Assembly (NCBI RefSeq): GCF_036850765.1
Contig: NC_089491.1
Location: 93,280,740 to 93,344,739, forward strand
Length of the DNA stretch: 64,000 bases
From: Saccopteryx bilineata
Taxonomy: Eukaryota; Chordata; Mammalia; Chiroptera; Emballonuridae
Reading direction: 5' to 3'
Shown here one piece after another: positions 10,141 through 22,825 of this stretch. The notes beneath the pieces are model-generated. The model ran no database searches. It was not told the origin of the DNA and was given only the letters and a program-made list of their open reading frames with translations. A program made the translations under genes and the position numbers. The stretch's first letter is position 1. Every line of letters starts with the position of its first letter.

Positions 10141-11021
10141 CAGGTTATCAGATTTTCTCTGCAAATATCTCTCTAAATATAATATGGGTAAAAGACGCAA
10201 TGGGTGTAGGAGTAGCAGATGGAAAATTAAACGGAAGATATGATAGTAGTAGAGAAAATTGATTTGAGGTAAGTTTATAGCAGTCATATTTGAGAAAATA
10301 AATTTGTGTAGAGAAAGCATGACTTAGTGATGAATTAGACGTGAGGCAGTGAAGAAAGAAAATAACCAAGGATAATTCTATGAGACATTCAAGTGCAGCT
10401 CTTTAAGAGGCAGTGAAATACATGGACCTGAAGCTGAGTTGAGAAGTAACAACTCCAAATCTAAAATTTAGATGTGTATCCCATACCTTAATGAAATCAT
10501 ATGACAAATGATATAGCTAGAAAAAAGAAGAGGGCAGAAAAATATTACTAAAAATGTCTCAAATGTTTTACACAAGAAAGTTGAAAAAAAGAGAATCAGA
10601 AGGAGTAGTCCTGAAGTAAAAGCAAAATAGAAAGAGTGTGGGATCCCGAAAGCTAAAAGGGTTAAGAGGCAGGTACTGCTAAAAAGCCAATGTGACAAAA
10701 ATAAGTAAATAAGATTTGACTTTTGTAGTTGTCAAAAGTTGTTTTTGATGATATTTATGGAAATGGTTTCAGTAGTCAATTTTATAATTTTTTACATTGA
10801 GTTAGAAAATGAATTATTTTGCAGGAAGTAAACATGCTTAGTATAGATACCACCTTTGGGGAACTATTTTGTAAAGATTGAGAGAATTGAGAAAAAGTTA
10901 GAGAGGAATTTGAAGGTTAGAAAATTTTAACTTTATGAGGGGAGAAGTAATGCATTTCTATTTTGATGGTAATTAATTAAAAGAGAGAAAGAATTTTTAA
11001 TACAGATGAAAAAAGATAACT
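10141..11021. other. Unassigned, possibly further L2-derived
   Basis: AG-rich sequence with no firm assignment. Long minus-strand frames here lack any domain. Confidence 0.35.
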
Positions 11022-11029
11022 GCACAAAG

Positions 11030-11875
11030 CTGTGGTTCCCAAAGTGTGCGCCAGGGTGCACTGCTGCACCCTAGATTTCCAGGGGCGCCCGACGGTATTC
11101 CAGAGAAATATGTGCCTGTTAGGAACCAAAAAAACAACAGGGTTTTTGGAGTTTAGATTTTTGGGGGACAGAGGTGTGGGGAATTGGCTGTAAGCTGACA
11201 GTCTGCCCAACCCCCCACCTCACTTGCTTGATTAGGTTGTTATCTTGTGGTGCTGGATTGTTTACACTATCCCCATGTTCCCTGGAAAGACTGGAGGCAA
11301 GTTTCTTCTATCCTTTGTTTGGTGTAAAGTTAAGACATGTATGGTGGGGTTTTTTTGCACTCAACATAATTAAGAGTAAAAAGAGAGAAATTCTTCTCAA
11401 TGTATTGATGAGGAAATGAGAGTTTGCTTTTTAAATATATGCCCAAACATTGAAGAAATCGCTAGGACACATCAGGCTCCTGTTTCTCATAAACACAAGA
11501 ATGAAAAAACTTAACACATTCATGCTGGGACCTGCCGAATTTACTAAATCTTACTAAGAATGTATTGATATATATATAAAGATAACTTTTGTCATTTATT
11601 TTTTATTTTTTAATCCCTCTTTTTTACAAATTCTAAAAAAAGCATAACTCAAAAAATGTAACATAAAAATGTTTTTTAATGTCAGAATAAATTTAATTTT
11701 GTAGTATTTATTTCATTTAATTACCATAAAAGCATGCTTGGACTTTATGTTTTTTTCTTTAATATTTGAGTTAATTATTCTAACATATTTCTCAGAAATT
11801 TGTATATAGTGTACCTATAATTATTTATAGGATTTTTAAATGTACTCCAACTTCAAAAAGTTTGAGAACCACTGG
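11030..11875 (+). mobile_element. hAT element (846 bp) with perfect 8-bp target duplication
   Basis: The left end CTGTGGTTCCCAAAGTGTGC pairs with the reverse complement of the right end, CAGTGGTTCTCAAACTTTTT. The flanking duplication GCACAAAG is perfect at 11022-11029 and 11876-11883. Terminal CAGTGGTT and an 8-bp duplication are hallmarks of hAT transposons of the Charlie/Buster type. The interior retains the C-terminus of a transposase, so this is an internally deleted derivative. Low decay of ends and duplication suggests a comparatively recent insertion. Confidence 0.88.
11383..11514 (+). pseudogene. C-terminal remnant of hAT transposase
   Basis: One frame ending in TAA at 11512-11514 encodes the motif DEEMRVCFLNICPNIEEIAR followed by THQAPVSH. 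As I recall, hAT transposases of the ZBED-related group end in a segment of the form EMRVCLS-x-I-x-P-x-I and QAQxSH. This lies at the extreme C-terminus after the dimerisation domain. Upstream coding sequence (BED finger, RNase-H core) is missing. It supports the hAT assignment and the plus orientation of the element; it is not functional. Confidence 0.65.
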
Positions 11876-11883
11876 CACAAAGT

Positions 11884-14048
11884 ATGAATAGAAGGGCTGG
11901 AATCCAGGGCACAGATAAGAGTTAGACTCAAACAGGCAGAGGGACTGAGCAACTTCACTGTAGAGAGATTTTAACATCCATTTACAACAGAATGAAACAG
12001 GAGATAATAGTAAGGAAGTGAGATATTTAAAAATCAAGAATTCAAATGTGGTGTTATTATTTGTGAGGACTGGATTAAAGTTATAAAAGTGGGTGATTGA
12101 ATGAGAAGGAAAAGTGATCATTGGTGATGAGGAAGTCAAGGACAACGGATAAAAATATGGGTAATGTATGTGGCTAAGAGAGTCTCCAACAATGATACTA
12201 GGCAGAGAAGTAGAGAGGAAGACAGTATGCAAAGGGTTAAAATATTTGAAAAAGAAAATACAGGAAGGCTAAAAGTAGGTTTAGAAGCCACAATATGAAA
12301 CAAAGTAGACACCTCCAAATTCCAGGACTTGAAGGTTCTGAGAGCAAAAACATATACTTTTTGAGAAGACAGTAAAATCAGCTCCCATAAGAGTTATCTT
12401 TTCTGGGGGGAAAAAAGGTAAACAAGGTAAAAAAGTTACAAAATTAGAATAGCTTCATTGTGAACTCTTATATTCAGAAGTGCTATAATAATGCAGTATT
12501 CATATAAAGAAAGTTTGTTAAATGAATGAGTCAATTTCCTGACCCTCAGCTGTGAGGTAATCTATTTTTAAGTATATTTGAAAGATTACTGGGTGACACC
12601 ACAATATGCTGCAAGCTTTATTTTTCAATCTCATAAGATTTCTTGTTAGCCCCAAATCTGTGGAATATCTGAGGAAATATCTGAGGAAATATACTCTATT
12701 CATATTATATTGACTTGTTGTAAGTTAGATATGCACTCTCAGTTCTCAAGCTCAGATAAATGTTTAAATACAATTTCTGTGGAATTCAAGGTAAACCTGA
12801 TCTGCCCTTTCAAAAACCAAAACCTCATCAGAAAAAAAGAAAATCCAACTAACTTAAATCAAAAGAAATCTCAACTCTGTGGATCTTGAGATAAATATAA
12901 ATGCACCCCCAAAGACTCCGATATAACCATAAATCAAAAGGAATATATAAAATAATGAGTGAAATAGAAATACACATAAATATTTATTTCTCCTTTAGTC
13001 AACTCTATAATGTTTTGACTTTGGTCAAACATCATGATCGGGAATAAACTTTGATCTGATGTATTAGAAGTTTAGCTCAAGAAAAAGATGAGTTACACCC
13101 GGGAGCTCAAAAACAAGCTTCTACAGTCAATGAAGTTTAAAAAAATTCAAAACTAATTCCAGTTACACCCCTGAAGGCTACTGAAGTCTCTGACTTTTGA
13201 ACAACCCCCCAAAAGGTTGAGTATGTTCTAGCTCTTGGAAGTAAAAAAGAAGATATCAACATGAAACTTATTTTACTCAAAATTCTCTCTGCTGAATAAA
13301 GAATATAACGAATGAATAAATATTAGTGGGATTTGAAAATATATCGTGTTTGAATCACTATTTTATTTTCTATTTTCAGTGCTAAGCATCCATAAAAATT
13401 CTACTAAATTGTTTCATGATTCTTTTTGATATTTTTACTTATATTAAAATTTGAATATTAGTTTGCAACTAATGCAATGGGAAAGAAAAGATACAAGTAT
13501 AAAATATCAAGCTGTTCCCTACAGAGTTGTTTAATTTCAGTTGAGGATATACATAATTTTACATTTGGTTTTCTAATAAATATGTGATTTTATTATAATA
13601 AATATCACTGTAAGTAGGTTTGTGTCATGAATTTCAATGTGCAACTAGACTTTATGATGGGTTAAAAACCTATTTAATATAAAGAACCAAAATAATATAA
13701 GGTCAAATTTATGTGATGATTAAAACATGAGAGTAATAATACCTTGGTCCACTTCTGCAGTTCAGAGGTCAGTTCTGTACCTTTCCAACATAAAACATGT
13801 CAAAGAAACCATTTTAGTAGGCAAAGTTTTTAAAAACAAATTAATTACCATAAACTCTATTGCCATTCTTTCTATAACTGTTATTAGATGAAGATATGAA
13901 ATGTTTCTCCCAAAACTAAAATAAAATTTTACTTAGACAAAGTATTTGGAATGTTGGAGGTCTTGTTTATTATACCTATATGTATATAGTTCTCATGGTA
14001 ATTTTTTTGTGTCAATAATTTTAGTTTCTAGAAGTTTTGACTTTTATG
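11884..14048. other. Unassigned sequence
   Basis: No gene or named repeat recognised. A 12-bp unit 'ATCTGAGGAAAT' is tandemly doubled near 12667-12690. Confidence 0.4.
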
Positions 14049-15018
14049 AGTTTATTTTTTAATTAAAAATTTTATTTTTAATTTACTCTGCTGACATAGT
14101 TTCAAATGTCCCACTCAATATAATACCCTCACACTGCATCATGCCTCCCCATGTCCATGCAAAGTCCTGTTCCATTCTCATTTTAACCCCTTTGCTCCTT
14201 CTCCCTCTGCCTCACCCCTCGTTTCCCTCTCGCTACCCTGTTGACTATAATTACAATATATATTATACATAGATAATTTGCTTAATACGTTTATCTTTTT
14301 TAATCCTGTCTCCTCTTTCTCTTTCCCTCTGACAGCTCTCCATCTGTTGTTCCCTGTGACCCTGACTCTTTTTCTATTTTGTTCCTCAGTTTATTGTATT
14401 CAATAGAGTCCACAAATAAGTGAGACCATATAGTATTTGTCTTTCTCTGCCTGGCTTATTTCACTTAGCATAATAATTTCCAGATCCATTCACTGTGTAG
14501 CAAAAAGGAAGATTTCTTTCTTTCTTTTTATGGCCACTTGGTATTTCATTGTGTATATGCACCACAGCTTTTTTATCCACTTGTTCACTGATGGACATTT
14601 GGGCTGTTTCCAGATCTTGGCTGTCACAACCAATGCTGCAATGAACATGGGGGCAGTGAACATCTTCTCTTGAATTAGTGTTTTGGCATTCTTAGAATAT
14701 ATTCCTAGACTTGAGATAGCTGTGTCATAAGTCAGTTCCATTTTTAATTTTTTGAGGAAATGCCATACTGTTTTCTACAAGTGGCTGCACAAGTTTATAT
14801 TCCCATCAGCAGTGCAGGAGGGTTCCTTTTATTCCACCCCCTGACAGGTTTGTTGATTTGTTAATGAAATCTATTCTGGCAGGTGTGAGAGGATATCTCT
14901 TGCAGTTTTAATTTGCATTTTTCTAATGATTAGTAATGTTGAGCATTTTCTCATATGCCTATTAACCATCTGAATGTCCTCTTTGGAGAAGTGTCTTTTC
15001 AGGTCCTTTGCTACTCCT
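14049..15018 (-). mobile_element. 5'-truncated L1 fragment (minus)
   Basis: On the plus strand this is the reverse complement of an L1 3'UTR and ORF2 C-terminus. The block 14437-14741 translates on the minus strand as 'LTYDTAISSLGIYSKNAKTL' and 'KWIKKLWCIYTMKYQ', the standard ORF2 tail. It is truncated at 15018. Confidence 0.88.
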
Positions 15019-15039
15019 TAGATTAAGATAATAAGATTA

Positions 15040-15325
15040 TCATAGCAGTGTAGTGGATAAAATATCGATCCAGAATGCTAGGGTAAGGTTATTGGCCCAA
15101 GCAGGGGAATCGTCCATATAATCCCAAAGCTTGCCAGCTTGAGCCCAAAGGTTGCTGGTGTGAAAAGTCCAAGATCACTGGCTTGAACAAGGACACACTA
15201 GGACAGACCTGGTCAAGGGACATAAGAGAAGCAATTAATGCACAACTAAAATGAAAGAAACTATGAGTTGATGCTTCTCAACCTCTCTCTCCCTTCATGT
15301 CTCTCATTCTCTCTCTCTCAAAAAA
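15040..15325 (+). mobile_element. tRNA-derived SINE
   Basis: The head 'AGCAGTGTAGTGGATAAAAT' is followed by 'GCTTGAGCCC' type repeats, 'GACCTGGTCAAGGGACATAA', and a CT-rich tail. Diverged copy of the 3138 subfamily. Confidence 0.7.
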
Positions 15326-16355
15326 AGTCATGATATAATATTATTTCAGATTCTGTGAGATGTTGACAAATTGTCTCAAACTTTTCTTCAGTTAAAATTT
15401 CTATCATTAGAATCTGTTTATCAGTGTGCTTTGTAAACTTAATGTTGTTTTAAATTTTCCACTCTTGTTAGTGATGTTTCATTGTTACAATTTTCTATTG
15501 CTTTATTAATTCATAAGATTTGTTAAAGTTTATTAGTAATTTATGTTTCTATTTTGAAAAACATTAGGTTAGAGACTTAATTTTCTTCTTAGGTATTGCT
15601 TTATTTTACATAAAACAAAAAGGTATAAAATGTTCTTTTAATTTGTGGTGCATATTTTTGGTATTAAAATAAAGGCTGTCAACATTTATCTTAAGGTTTC
15701 TAGGTTTTATGCCAAGTATAGAGACAACCTTACCCATCTATATTCTAGAATCATTCTCTGCTCCATAGTTTCATACTAATTTATGCTTAGTAATCTATTA
15801 TGTACATGTTTATATGTGTATATTATAAAAATGGATATAATTTTATATTCTTCTAAAGCAATAGTTTTAATATTTTCTATTTTCTAGATTTAAGCTATGC
15901 CCAGATATGACCTTCTTATAAGAAAAATGAGTAGATTCTAGAGTGATTTTGACCATAGTTAGTGGTATTTTTATCAGGCAGTTAGAAACATTGAATTGTG
16001 CAATACATTGAGTTAAAGCTGTTGGTAGTTTATTTGATTAAGGGAAAAAATTAGAAATATTTGCACTGCTTTTTTTCTGAGGGTAAAGAAATTAGTGATG
16101 AATAAAAGCTATCAAAACACGATCACTTCCAGGAATATAAATTACTACTATCACCTACCATATATTTATGAATTTCATGGTGCTAATTAAGAGAAACACC
16201 AGATGTATAGGTAAATATATAATTATAAAAATAGATAATTTAAAGAGTATGATTGAGAGACCTTTTACTCAATTAAAATTAATAATAGAAAACTTATTTT
16301 ACACTAAAATATTTATTGTATATGCCATAATATTTAAACATTCTAAAAAATTATT
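15326..16355. other. AT-rich sequence, nothing recognised
   Basis: No frame or repeat with support. Confidence 0.45.
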
Positions 16356-16359
16356 TTTA

Positions 16360-16515
16360 CTTTTTTTTTTTTACTTTAGAGAGAGCAGAAGGGAGAGAGA
16401 CAGAGAGAGAGAGACAGAACATTGATCTGTTTCTGTATTTACCCTGGCTGAGGATCAAACCATCAATCTCTATGCTTCCAGAGGATGCTCTAACTAATTC
16501 TGCATTCAACCAAAG
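16360..16515 (-). mobile_element. Short tRNA-derived SINE, minus orientation
   Basis: Poly-T, then GAGAGAGACAGAGAGAGAGA, then 'GGCTGAGGATCAAACCATCA' (reverse-complement B box region) and 'CAACCAAAGCCAATAAG' at the head end. Confidence 0.6.
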
Positions 16516-16899
16516 CCAATAAGATTTATTCTTGAGAAGAAAATTATTATAGGCTTTCCAAGGGTATTGTGGCATCCCAATTGTGGATAGAGGGTTTAAG
16601 ATGGCTTCACTTACATGCTGGGTCTGGATGATGTCTTTCAGTTAGCTTCACCACATACTCTCCTCATATTATAGTAGAATCACTGGTTCCTTACATGGTT
16701 ACAGAAAATTTTCAAGTGAGAAAGCACCAATGATTGGGAGTTTATTAAATTTCTGTTTCTGTCATGTTTTCTGATGCCCCATTGGCCAGACAGAGCAATG
16801 ATACCTAGCAAAGACCAGAGCCATGTGAATGAAATCTATGTAAGAGCTGGTACATGATTCATTTAGAACCATTAATGTGACAATCTATCACAGTACTTG

Positions 16900-17218
16900 T
16901 TTTTGTTTTTGTTTTTTTTTAATGAGGAGGGGAGGCAGAGAGACAGACTCCTGTATGTGCCCCCACTGGGATCCACCCAGCAAGCCCACAAAAGGGTGAT
17001 GTTCTGCCCATCTAGGGCCATTTCTCCATTGTTCAGAAACAGAGCCATTTTTGTTTTTTTAGCCTTAAGGCAAAGGTCATGGAGCCATCCTCAGTGCCTG
17101 AGGCCAACTTTGCTCAAGCCATGACTGCAAGAGGGAAAAGGGGGGGAGAAGAGTGAAGAAGCAGATGGTTGCTTCTCCTGTGTGCCCTGACCAGTAGTCA
17201 AACTGGGACTTGACATGC
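16900..17218 (-). mobile_element. Long-form tRNA-derived SINE, minus orientation
   Basis: The plus strand runs poly-T, 'GGCAGAGAGACAGACTCCTG', 'TGGGATCCACCCAGCAAGCC', 'GGAGCCATCCTCAGTGCCTG', then 'TTGCTTCTCCTGTGTGCCCT', all reverse complement of the long SINE. The head is truncated around 17218. More diverged than the copies at 7494 and 49160. The sequence 16516-16899 holds nothing recognised. Confidence 0.82.
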
Positions 17219-17267
17219 CAGCAGATGTGTTTGAAATTTTAAACCATTGACATTAATCCAATGTTGC

Positions 17268-17602
17268 CATTTTATTTTTTTGTTTTTTTTCTGAAGTGAG
17301 AAGTGGAGAGGCAGAGAGACAGACTCCGGCATACTCTCTACTGGGATCCACCCAACATGCCCACTAGGGGGTGATGCTTTGCCCATCTGGGGCATTGCTC
17401 CATTGCAACCAGAGCCATTCTAGCACCTGAGGCAGAGGCCATGGAGCCATCCTCAGTGCCCAGGCCAAATTTGCTCCAGTGAAGCCTTGGCTGCAGGAAG
17501 GAAAAGAAAGATAGAGAGAAAGGAGATGAGGTAGGGTGGAGAAGCAGATGGACACTTCTCCTGTGTGCCCTGGCCAGGATTGAACCTGGGACATCCACAT
17601 GC
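17268..17602 (-). mobile_element. Long-form tRNA-derived SINE, minus orientation
   Basis: A second copy lies just downstream in the same orientation: poly-T, 'GGCAGAGAGACAGACTCCGG', 'TGGGATCCACCCAACATGCC', 'GGAGCCATCCTCAGTGCCCA', 'TGCCCTGGCCAGGATTGAAC'. The two copies may be separate insertions or a local duplication. Confidence 0.85.
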
Positions 17603-19430
17603 TGCGGTTTTGCCGTTTTCTGATGCTAGTATATATTTCTACTTGCAGATGTCTTTCCAAATTTCTCCTACAGGCTTAATCCCTAGCAAAAGGGCCACAT
17701 CATTCCCTAGCTACTCTCTCGTATTTGTTTTAGCCTTTCTCTTCTCCGTTACCTACTTGACTGAGAAATTGTGGTCTCAAACACAAATAATATGACTAAG
17801 ATAATTTTCTGAATAGTTTAACCCTCAGGCTTGTGAATTATTCCAATGTTATGGGAGACTATCCTATTTTCTGGTTCACAACATTTACCTTTAGGTATTT
17901 TTTTTTTTCATTCTTTCTTTTCCACATTACCAAAAGTTCATATGTTTTAGAATGGGTATTTTGATACTTAAAGAAAAGCTTTTTAATTTTACAGTATAGC
18001 TTAATAGTGATGCTCTTATTTTAAATTAGTATTTTGTTCTGATATGTATCTTCTACTTAAATGTTATCTCCCTGATAACACCTGTTCCTTTATGATCTGG
18101 CTCTAGGTTATCACTAAACAATTAACTTTGATGGGTATTATCATTATATAATGACAATTTAATTTAGTCAGAAATCCTTTTAGTTGCAATTAACAGCTTC
18201 CTGAATTGAGAAATTTATTGAACTGATGTTAAAGTTACTAAGGTTTAATAAAGTCATTGAATAGAACCAATATTACTATAATCATAAATTATTATATTAA
18301 ATATTTTTGCGACATATTAGAGATTTCCAAGGAAGTTCTATTTTTAATATATAAAACATACATCGCTCAAGATAACAATACACTTAAAAATTAAAATACT
18401 GGTTTTCATTTATAGTATCTTACTGGTACACACAGCTGATGTACTTATACCAGAATAATGATTTTCAAATTTTCATAATAAAAGGACCTCTTAAGCTCAT
18501 CATTATTTATTTGACAATTGAATAATTTAAGTGAGAAGAAAATGAATAGACTTAATAAGCTTGATAGAATGATATTTCAATCAGAAATAATTATAACAAT
18601 CAATTCACAAACTTTGATTCAAAAGGCCTATTGAAGTATATAAAAAGAAAAACAAGCATAGAAAAATGTAAGAGCAAAGAAACTGAAGATGGCAAAAAGT
18701 ACAGTTCAATTTTTGCAGTTTTACCTTACCTCAAACTGCATCAGATATTGCCGTATTTTGTTCTGACACATTGCCATTTTAAAATAAAGAGATAAGCAAA
18801 AAAGGTGAGGTAATGGAGCAAGTATTTAGAAAAACCATCTGTGACCCTAGCAGTTTCTGGATAATCAACAGAAATCAGGAACCAAAACACAGGACTCTAG
18901 TCTGAACTTCTGTGTACCTGCCTGGTAACCAACCACATAATACAATGTTTCTTCAGTGACTAACCTATTTTATTTTTTTAGAGACTGATCTGACGTTTTT
19001 GAAAAATGCTGTTCCCCTTTCTCTCCTATAATTGAGTGTGAATAAGACCTGGAAAAAAATAAACACAAAACATCAGATATCTCCCAGATATAAAAGTAAA
19101 TAACACTAAATGAAATTGTGCTATGTTTGCAGTTTATGAACAGCCAGTTCTCTCTCTAAACATTATCCCTGAGTAATTTTATTCATTCCATATGGGCAAT
19201 TATAACTGCATATTGATGAATCTCAAATATGTAACATACTTCTGTCCTAAACTTCAGACCCATGTATCTGAATAGCTACTATATGTTTCACTTAGACACC
19301 TTATAGGTACATCAATTTCAAATCTATCCAAGATCAAATTAATCATATTTCTCCACATACTTGATCAATTCTTGTTGATTATCTTAGCATCTGAAAAGGC
19401 CATTTGCTGTATTGCTGAATTTATTAAGCA
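17603..19430. other. AT-rich sequence, nothing recognised
   Basis: No frame, RNA gene or repeat family could be assigned. Confidence 0.4.
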
Positions 19431-19439
19431 GATCACAGC

Positions 19440-20220
19440 CACTGATGCCTCTTGACCCTAATCTTCCAACCCTTGCAGAGATCTTTCTATTCTAAATATT
19501 GTAATACACCATCAGCTTAGCTCTCTTCAGAGATTGCTACCAGCTGAGATCTCCCTACACTCACCCTCTTCCTGGGGCATCCTGCATCCAGTGACTACTC
19601 AGTGCAGACATATAATGGCCAGGCACTTTCGCTCCAGCCCAGGACATCTCTGAATGCTCAACTCAGTTACTAGAGCTACGTCATTTCTTGATTCTGCATT
19701 ACAGCCTAACTTTACCCTCTGCTCAATCCCATGTTTTTTTTGTTTGTTTTGTTTTTATTTCTCAGGTGTTATTTATTCTCAAATGTAATCGCTAATCACC
19801 TCCCTGAATATTTATTGCCATCTCAGAGTCAGCTTCCAGAGATACTCAAACCGCATTTTCTTCCAATTCAATTTTCCAAGTGCTTCCAGTTAACCCCAAA
19901 TTCACGTCCATTAACCAAGACATCACATTCATCTCTCACCTTGATCTTTGTCTTAATTTCCCACTCCTTCAAACAGTGCTGCTTTCTTGAAATAAGATGA
20001 ACTTTCACAATGTTAACTGATAGGTCCATTACAACTTGTTTACAGTTTTCCATTGCATTTAAGATAATGCCCAAACTCTCTATAATATAGCTTTCCAAAA
20101 TCTGCTCACTGATTACCTTTCAAGGCTATTTTGAATCCTTTCCTTATTCCATAGACCCTCATCTCCTCCTTTCAACCATTTCAATATCTTTGTTCCAGAT
20201 AGTATAAACATTTTAAGTTG
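19440..20220 (+). mobile_element. Diverged L2 fragment
   Basis: The block 20030-20200 ('gcatttaagataatgcccaa', 'cttattccatagaccctcat', 'ctcctcctttcaaccatttc') resembles L2 sense sequence near the end of the coding region. The left limit is a guess. Confidence 0.4.
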
Positions 20221-20279
20221 TTTATTTTTATAAAGTGATATAATATAGAACTGTAATATAATATAGTCTAATGTTTAAT

Positions 20280-20527
20280 GACCCTGACTCCTGAGTCAGG
20301 GTCCACACCTTCAGATCTGGGATTCACACCTAACTAAACAACTTAATCTACATGACTTCCAGCAAGTTAGTTACCTCCCTGTACTGCACTATTTGCATTT
20401 CTAAAATGACATTAATAAAAATTACTTCAAAAAGGTATTGGTGATTATATTTAATTAGAAAGACTGATTATAAAGTACAAGGATTAGATAGAATGCCAAT
20501 TAAATGCTTGGCAAACTGCCCAGCACA
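20280..20527 (+). mobile_element. MIR
   Basis: Sense MIR features in order: 'ctgggattcacacc', 'gacttccagcaagttagtta', 'cctccctgtactgcactatttgcatttctaaaatgacattaataaaaat' and 'gccaattaaatgcttggcaa'. Typical ancient copy. Confidence 0.75.
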
Positions 20528-20739
20528 AATTCGATAGCACATATATGTCAGCTTCACCATCATCTGCAGGTATTGACATTTCTGGCTCAGAAAGACCACA
20601 CCCTTTGAGTGCTAGGTTCCCACTGTCTGCTGAACTCAGGGGATGTGGTAATTCTCTGGGAAAACTTTCTTGGATCACATCGGTTAGCTGTAGTTAATAT
20701 GTGGCAAAATTTCATATTTTCTGTATGTTAATAGTTAAT

Positions 20740-20880
20740 ATTGCTCTTTAAATAATATTCATTAGATTGTAAACCACATTTGCTTTTGCTTTGTATATAA
20801 GAGCCTGGAATATGCCTATTTAGGGTTGACATTTAACAAATACTTTTTACAGTGACTGAGTGATTGAGATAATGCATTAT
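20740..20880 (+). mobile_element. L2 3'-end fragment
   Basis: 'ttagattgtaaaccacatttgc', 'agagcctggaatatgcct', 'tgacatttaacaaatacttt' fit an L2 3' terminus. Confidence 0.4.
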
Positions 20881-21166
20881 CCCATACATGTTTTCTTTCC
20901 AATGACCTTTCTGAATTAGAATTCAATAAAATGTTGAGTGTTTTGAAATAAATATAAATTAATAATATGGTTAATTATAAGGACAATAAAGTGCAATAGC
21001 ATTAATGATATGTAATAAATGGTATTCATTTTAAACTACAGTGCTAATTTTTAAATTGAAAATATAACGCATATCAAAGAAGAATCACAGGAACAAAGGG
21101 CACATATTTATTGAGTAAGGTAAGCAGATAAATGCTTTTTAATCCAGATCACAAAGATCACAAAAG

Positions 21167-21392
21167 CAGTGGTTCCCAACTAGGGGCATGGAGCTTGCCC
21201 AGCCAGAGGACACTTGACAGTATATGGAAATATTTTGGGTTGTCATATCTTTGAGATGGAGCAGTTACTACTGGCATCTAGAAAGCAGGGTCCAGGGATG
21301 CTGCTATATATCCAATAATGAGCAGGACAGCCCCTTACAGCAAAGAATTATCTGACCCAAAAGATCAGTTGTCCTAAGTTTAAGCAACTCTG
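21167..21392 (+). mobile_element. MER5A (non-autonomous hAT-Charlie)
   Basis: It begins CAGTGGTTCCCAACTAGGGG, has 'ttgggttgtcatatctttga', 'gtactggcatctagaaagcagggtccagggatgctgctat' type sequence, and ends 'aagcaactctg'. The flanking 8-mers CACAAAAG (21159-21166) and CACTAAAG (21393-21400) differ at one base, as expected for an old target duplication. Confidence 0.85.
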
Positions 21393-21400
21393 CACTAAAG

Positions 21401-22227
21401 AAGATAGCATTTTAAGAAAGACGATAAAAATTTTAAATGTCCAGAGTATGTTATAAAGTGACAGATTTTGTAATGAGTTGCTTTAAGATGTTTTAAGAGA
21501 GAAAGTAATCCTCTTTAAAATGGTTGAAGAAAAGGGCTTGTACCTTGATTAAGGACATTACTTATTGACCTTGAAAAAAGAATTGTGACATCTCATTTTA
21601 AAATTAAATTAAACTTGAAAGTTAATGTATATGCATGTATTTCAAAGAGGAAAAAAGAAGATATGAATAAAATTACTAAATTATAATAGCTGACAAGGCA
21701 AATGAGTAAATGTGGTCATATTACATATATATTACTCTTTTCACCAGACACACTCCTATGAATCATCAAATGTCTTACCCAGTCTTAACTCAGAATAAAA
21801 CAAACTGTTGCCACATCATTTCACAAAAAGTACTACAAACTAATACAGTGGCAGCACAGTTTCTCAATACATCAGTGACAAAAGGGAACTTAAAAATATC
21901 AAGAGGTGGGCTAGCTTTACTTTTTTTAGAAATCTCTTTAATAAAACTGGCTATAGCCAGATTGAACAAATGCCTGTGTAGGTGGACAGCTGACATGAAA
22001 TCCTGTATTAGGTAGCAGAAACACTGTTTCAAGAGTGTAATGTTTCCCTACTCATCGTAATGAATAATTCACAGAAAGTTCTTTTCTGATCATTGACAGA
22101 TAACAAGTTAAGTACAAGTGAAATAGAGAGTTAATTAAAAGCTAGAGCCACATACAAATTGAACTAAGCCAGAGCTTCAATATCAAAGGAAAGTGGATAT
22201 TTGATGCAATTATGAGAAATTTGCATA
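21401..22227. other. AT-rich sequence, nothing recognised
   Basis: A 101-codon plus frame at 21710-22015 has no recognisable domain and poor composition for coding. Confidence 0.4.
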
Positions 22228-22825
22228 TACAGTGTGGCCATAAAGTCATGGTGCACTTTAGACCAGTCACAGAAAAGCGAGAAAAGACAATAGAAATGTG
22301 AAATCTGCACCAAATAAAAAGAAAACTCCCAGTTTCTGTAGGATGATGTGGCAGCATGTGCACATGCACAGATGATGACGCAACACCATGTATACAGCGG
22401 AGCAGCCCACAGCCATGCCAGTCAAGATGTGGACGGTACAAAGAAAGTTCAGTGTGTTCTGTGGCTCGCTAAATTCGAATCCATGACCAAAGTGCAACTT
22501 GAATATTAGCATATTTATAACGAAGCGCCACCACATAGGAATAACATTACTTGGTGGTATAAGCAGTTGAAGGAAACTGGCAGTTTGGTGGAGAAACCCC
22601 ATTTTGGTAGGTCATTAGTCAGTGACAAGTCTGTAGAGGCTATACGGGATAGCTACCTAAGGAGCCCTAAAAAATCTGTGCGTGAGCCCACATCGAACTG
22701 CACTGAATAGGTATGAAACTGGGAGAGTTTTCCTTTTATTTGTTACAGATTTCACATTTCTATAGTCTTTTGTTGCTTTCCTGTGACCGGTCAAAAGTGC
22801 ACCATGACTTTACGGACACACTGGA
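22228..22825 (+). mobile_element. Mariner/Tc1-like element (598 bp), internally deleted
   Basis: It is flanked by TA at 22226-22227 and 22826-22827. The left end TACAGTGTGGCCATAAAGTC matches the reverse complement of the right end, TCCAGTGTGTCCGTAAAGTC. The inverted arms continue for about 120 bp, through GTGAAATCTG to AAAACTCCCAGTTT. The interior from about 22418 to 22720 keeps a broken N-terminal transposase frame. TA duplications and the helix-turn-helix remnant place it in Tc1/mariner. Confidence 0.82.
22418..22720 (+). pseudogene. N-terminal remnant of mariner/Tc1-like transposase
   Basis: Translating across several shifts and stops gives 'MPVKMWTVQRKFSVFC', then 'NEAPPHRNNITWWYKQLKET' and 'GSLVEKPHFGRSLVSDKSVE', then 'RSPKKSVRE'. 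The pattern W-Y-K-Q-L-K-E-T-G-S-L, G-R, then AIRDSYLRSPKKSVR is the paired helix-turn-helix DNA-binding region of mariner/IS630-type transposases. The DDE/D catalytic domain is deleted, and stop codons interrupt even the retained part. This copy can only have moved with help from another transposase. Confidence 0.65.

Noticed and set aside
22142..22602. Minus frames of 99 and 111 codons
   Set aside because: Antisense to the mariner-like element's arm and transposase remnant.
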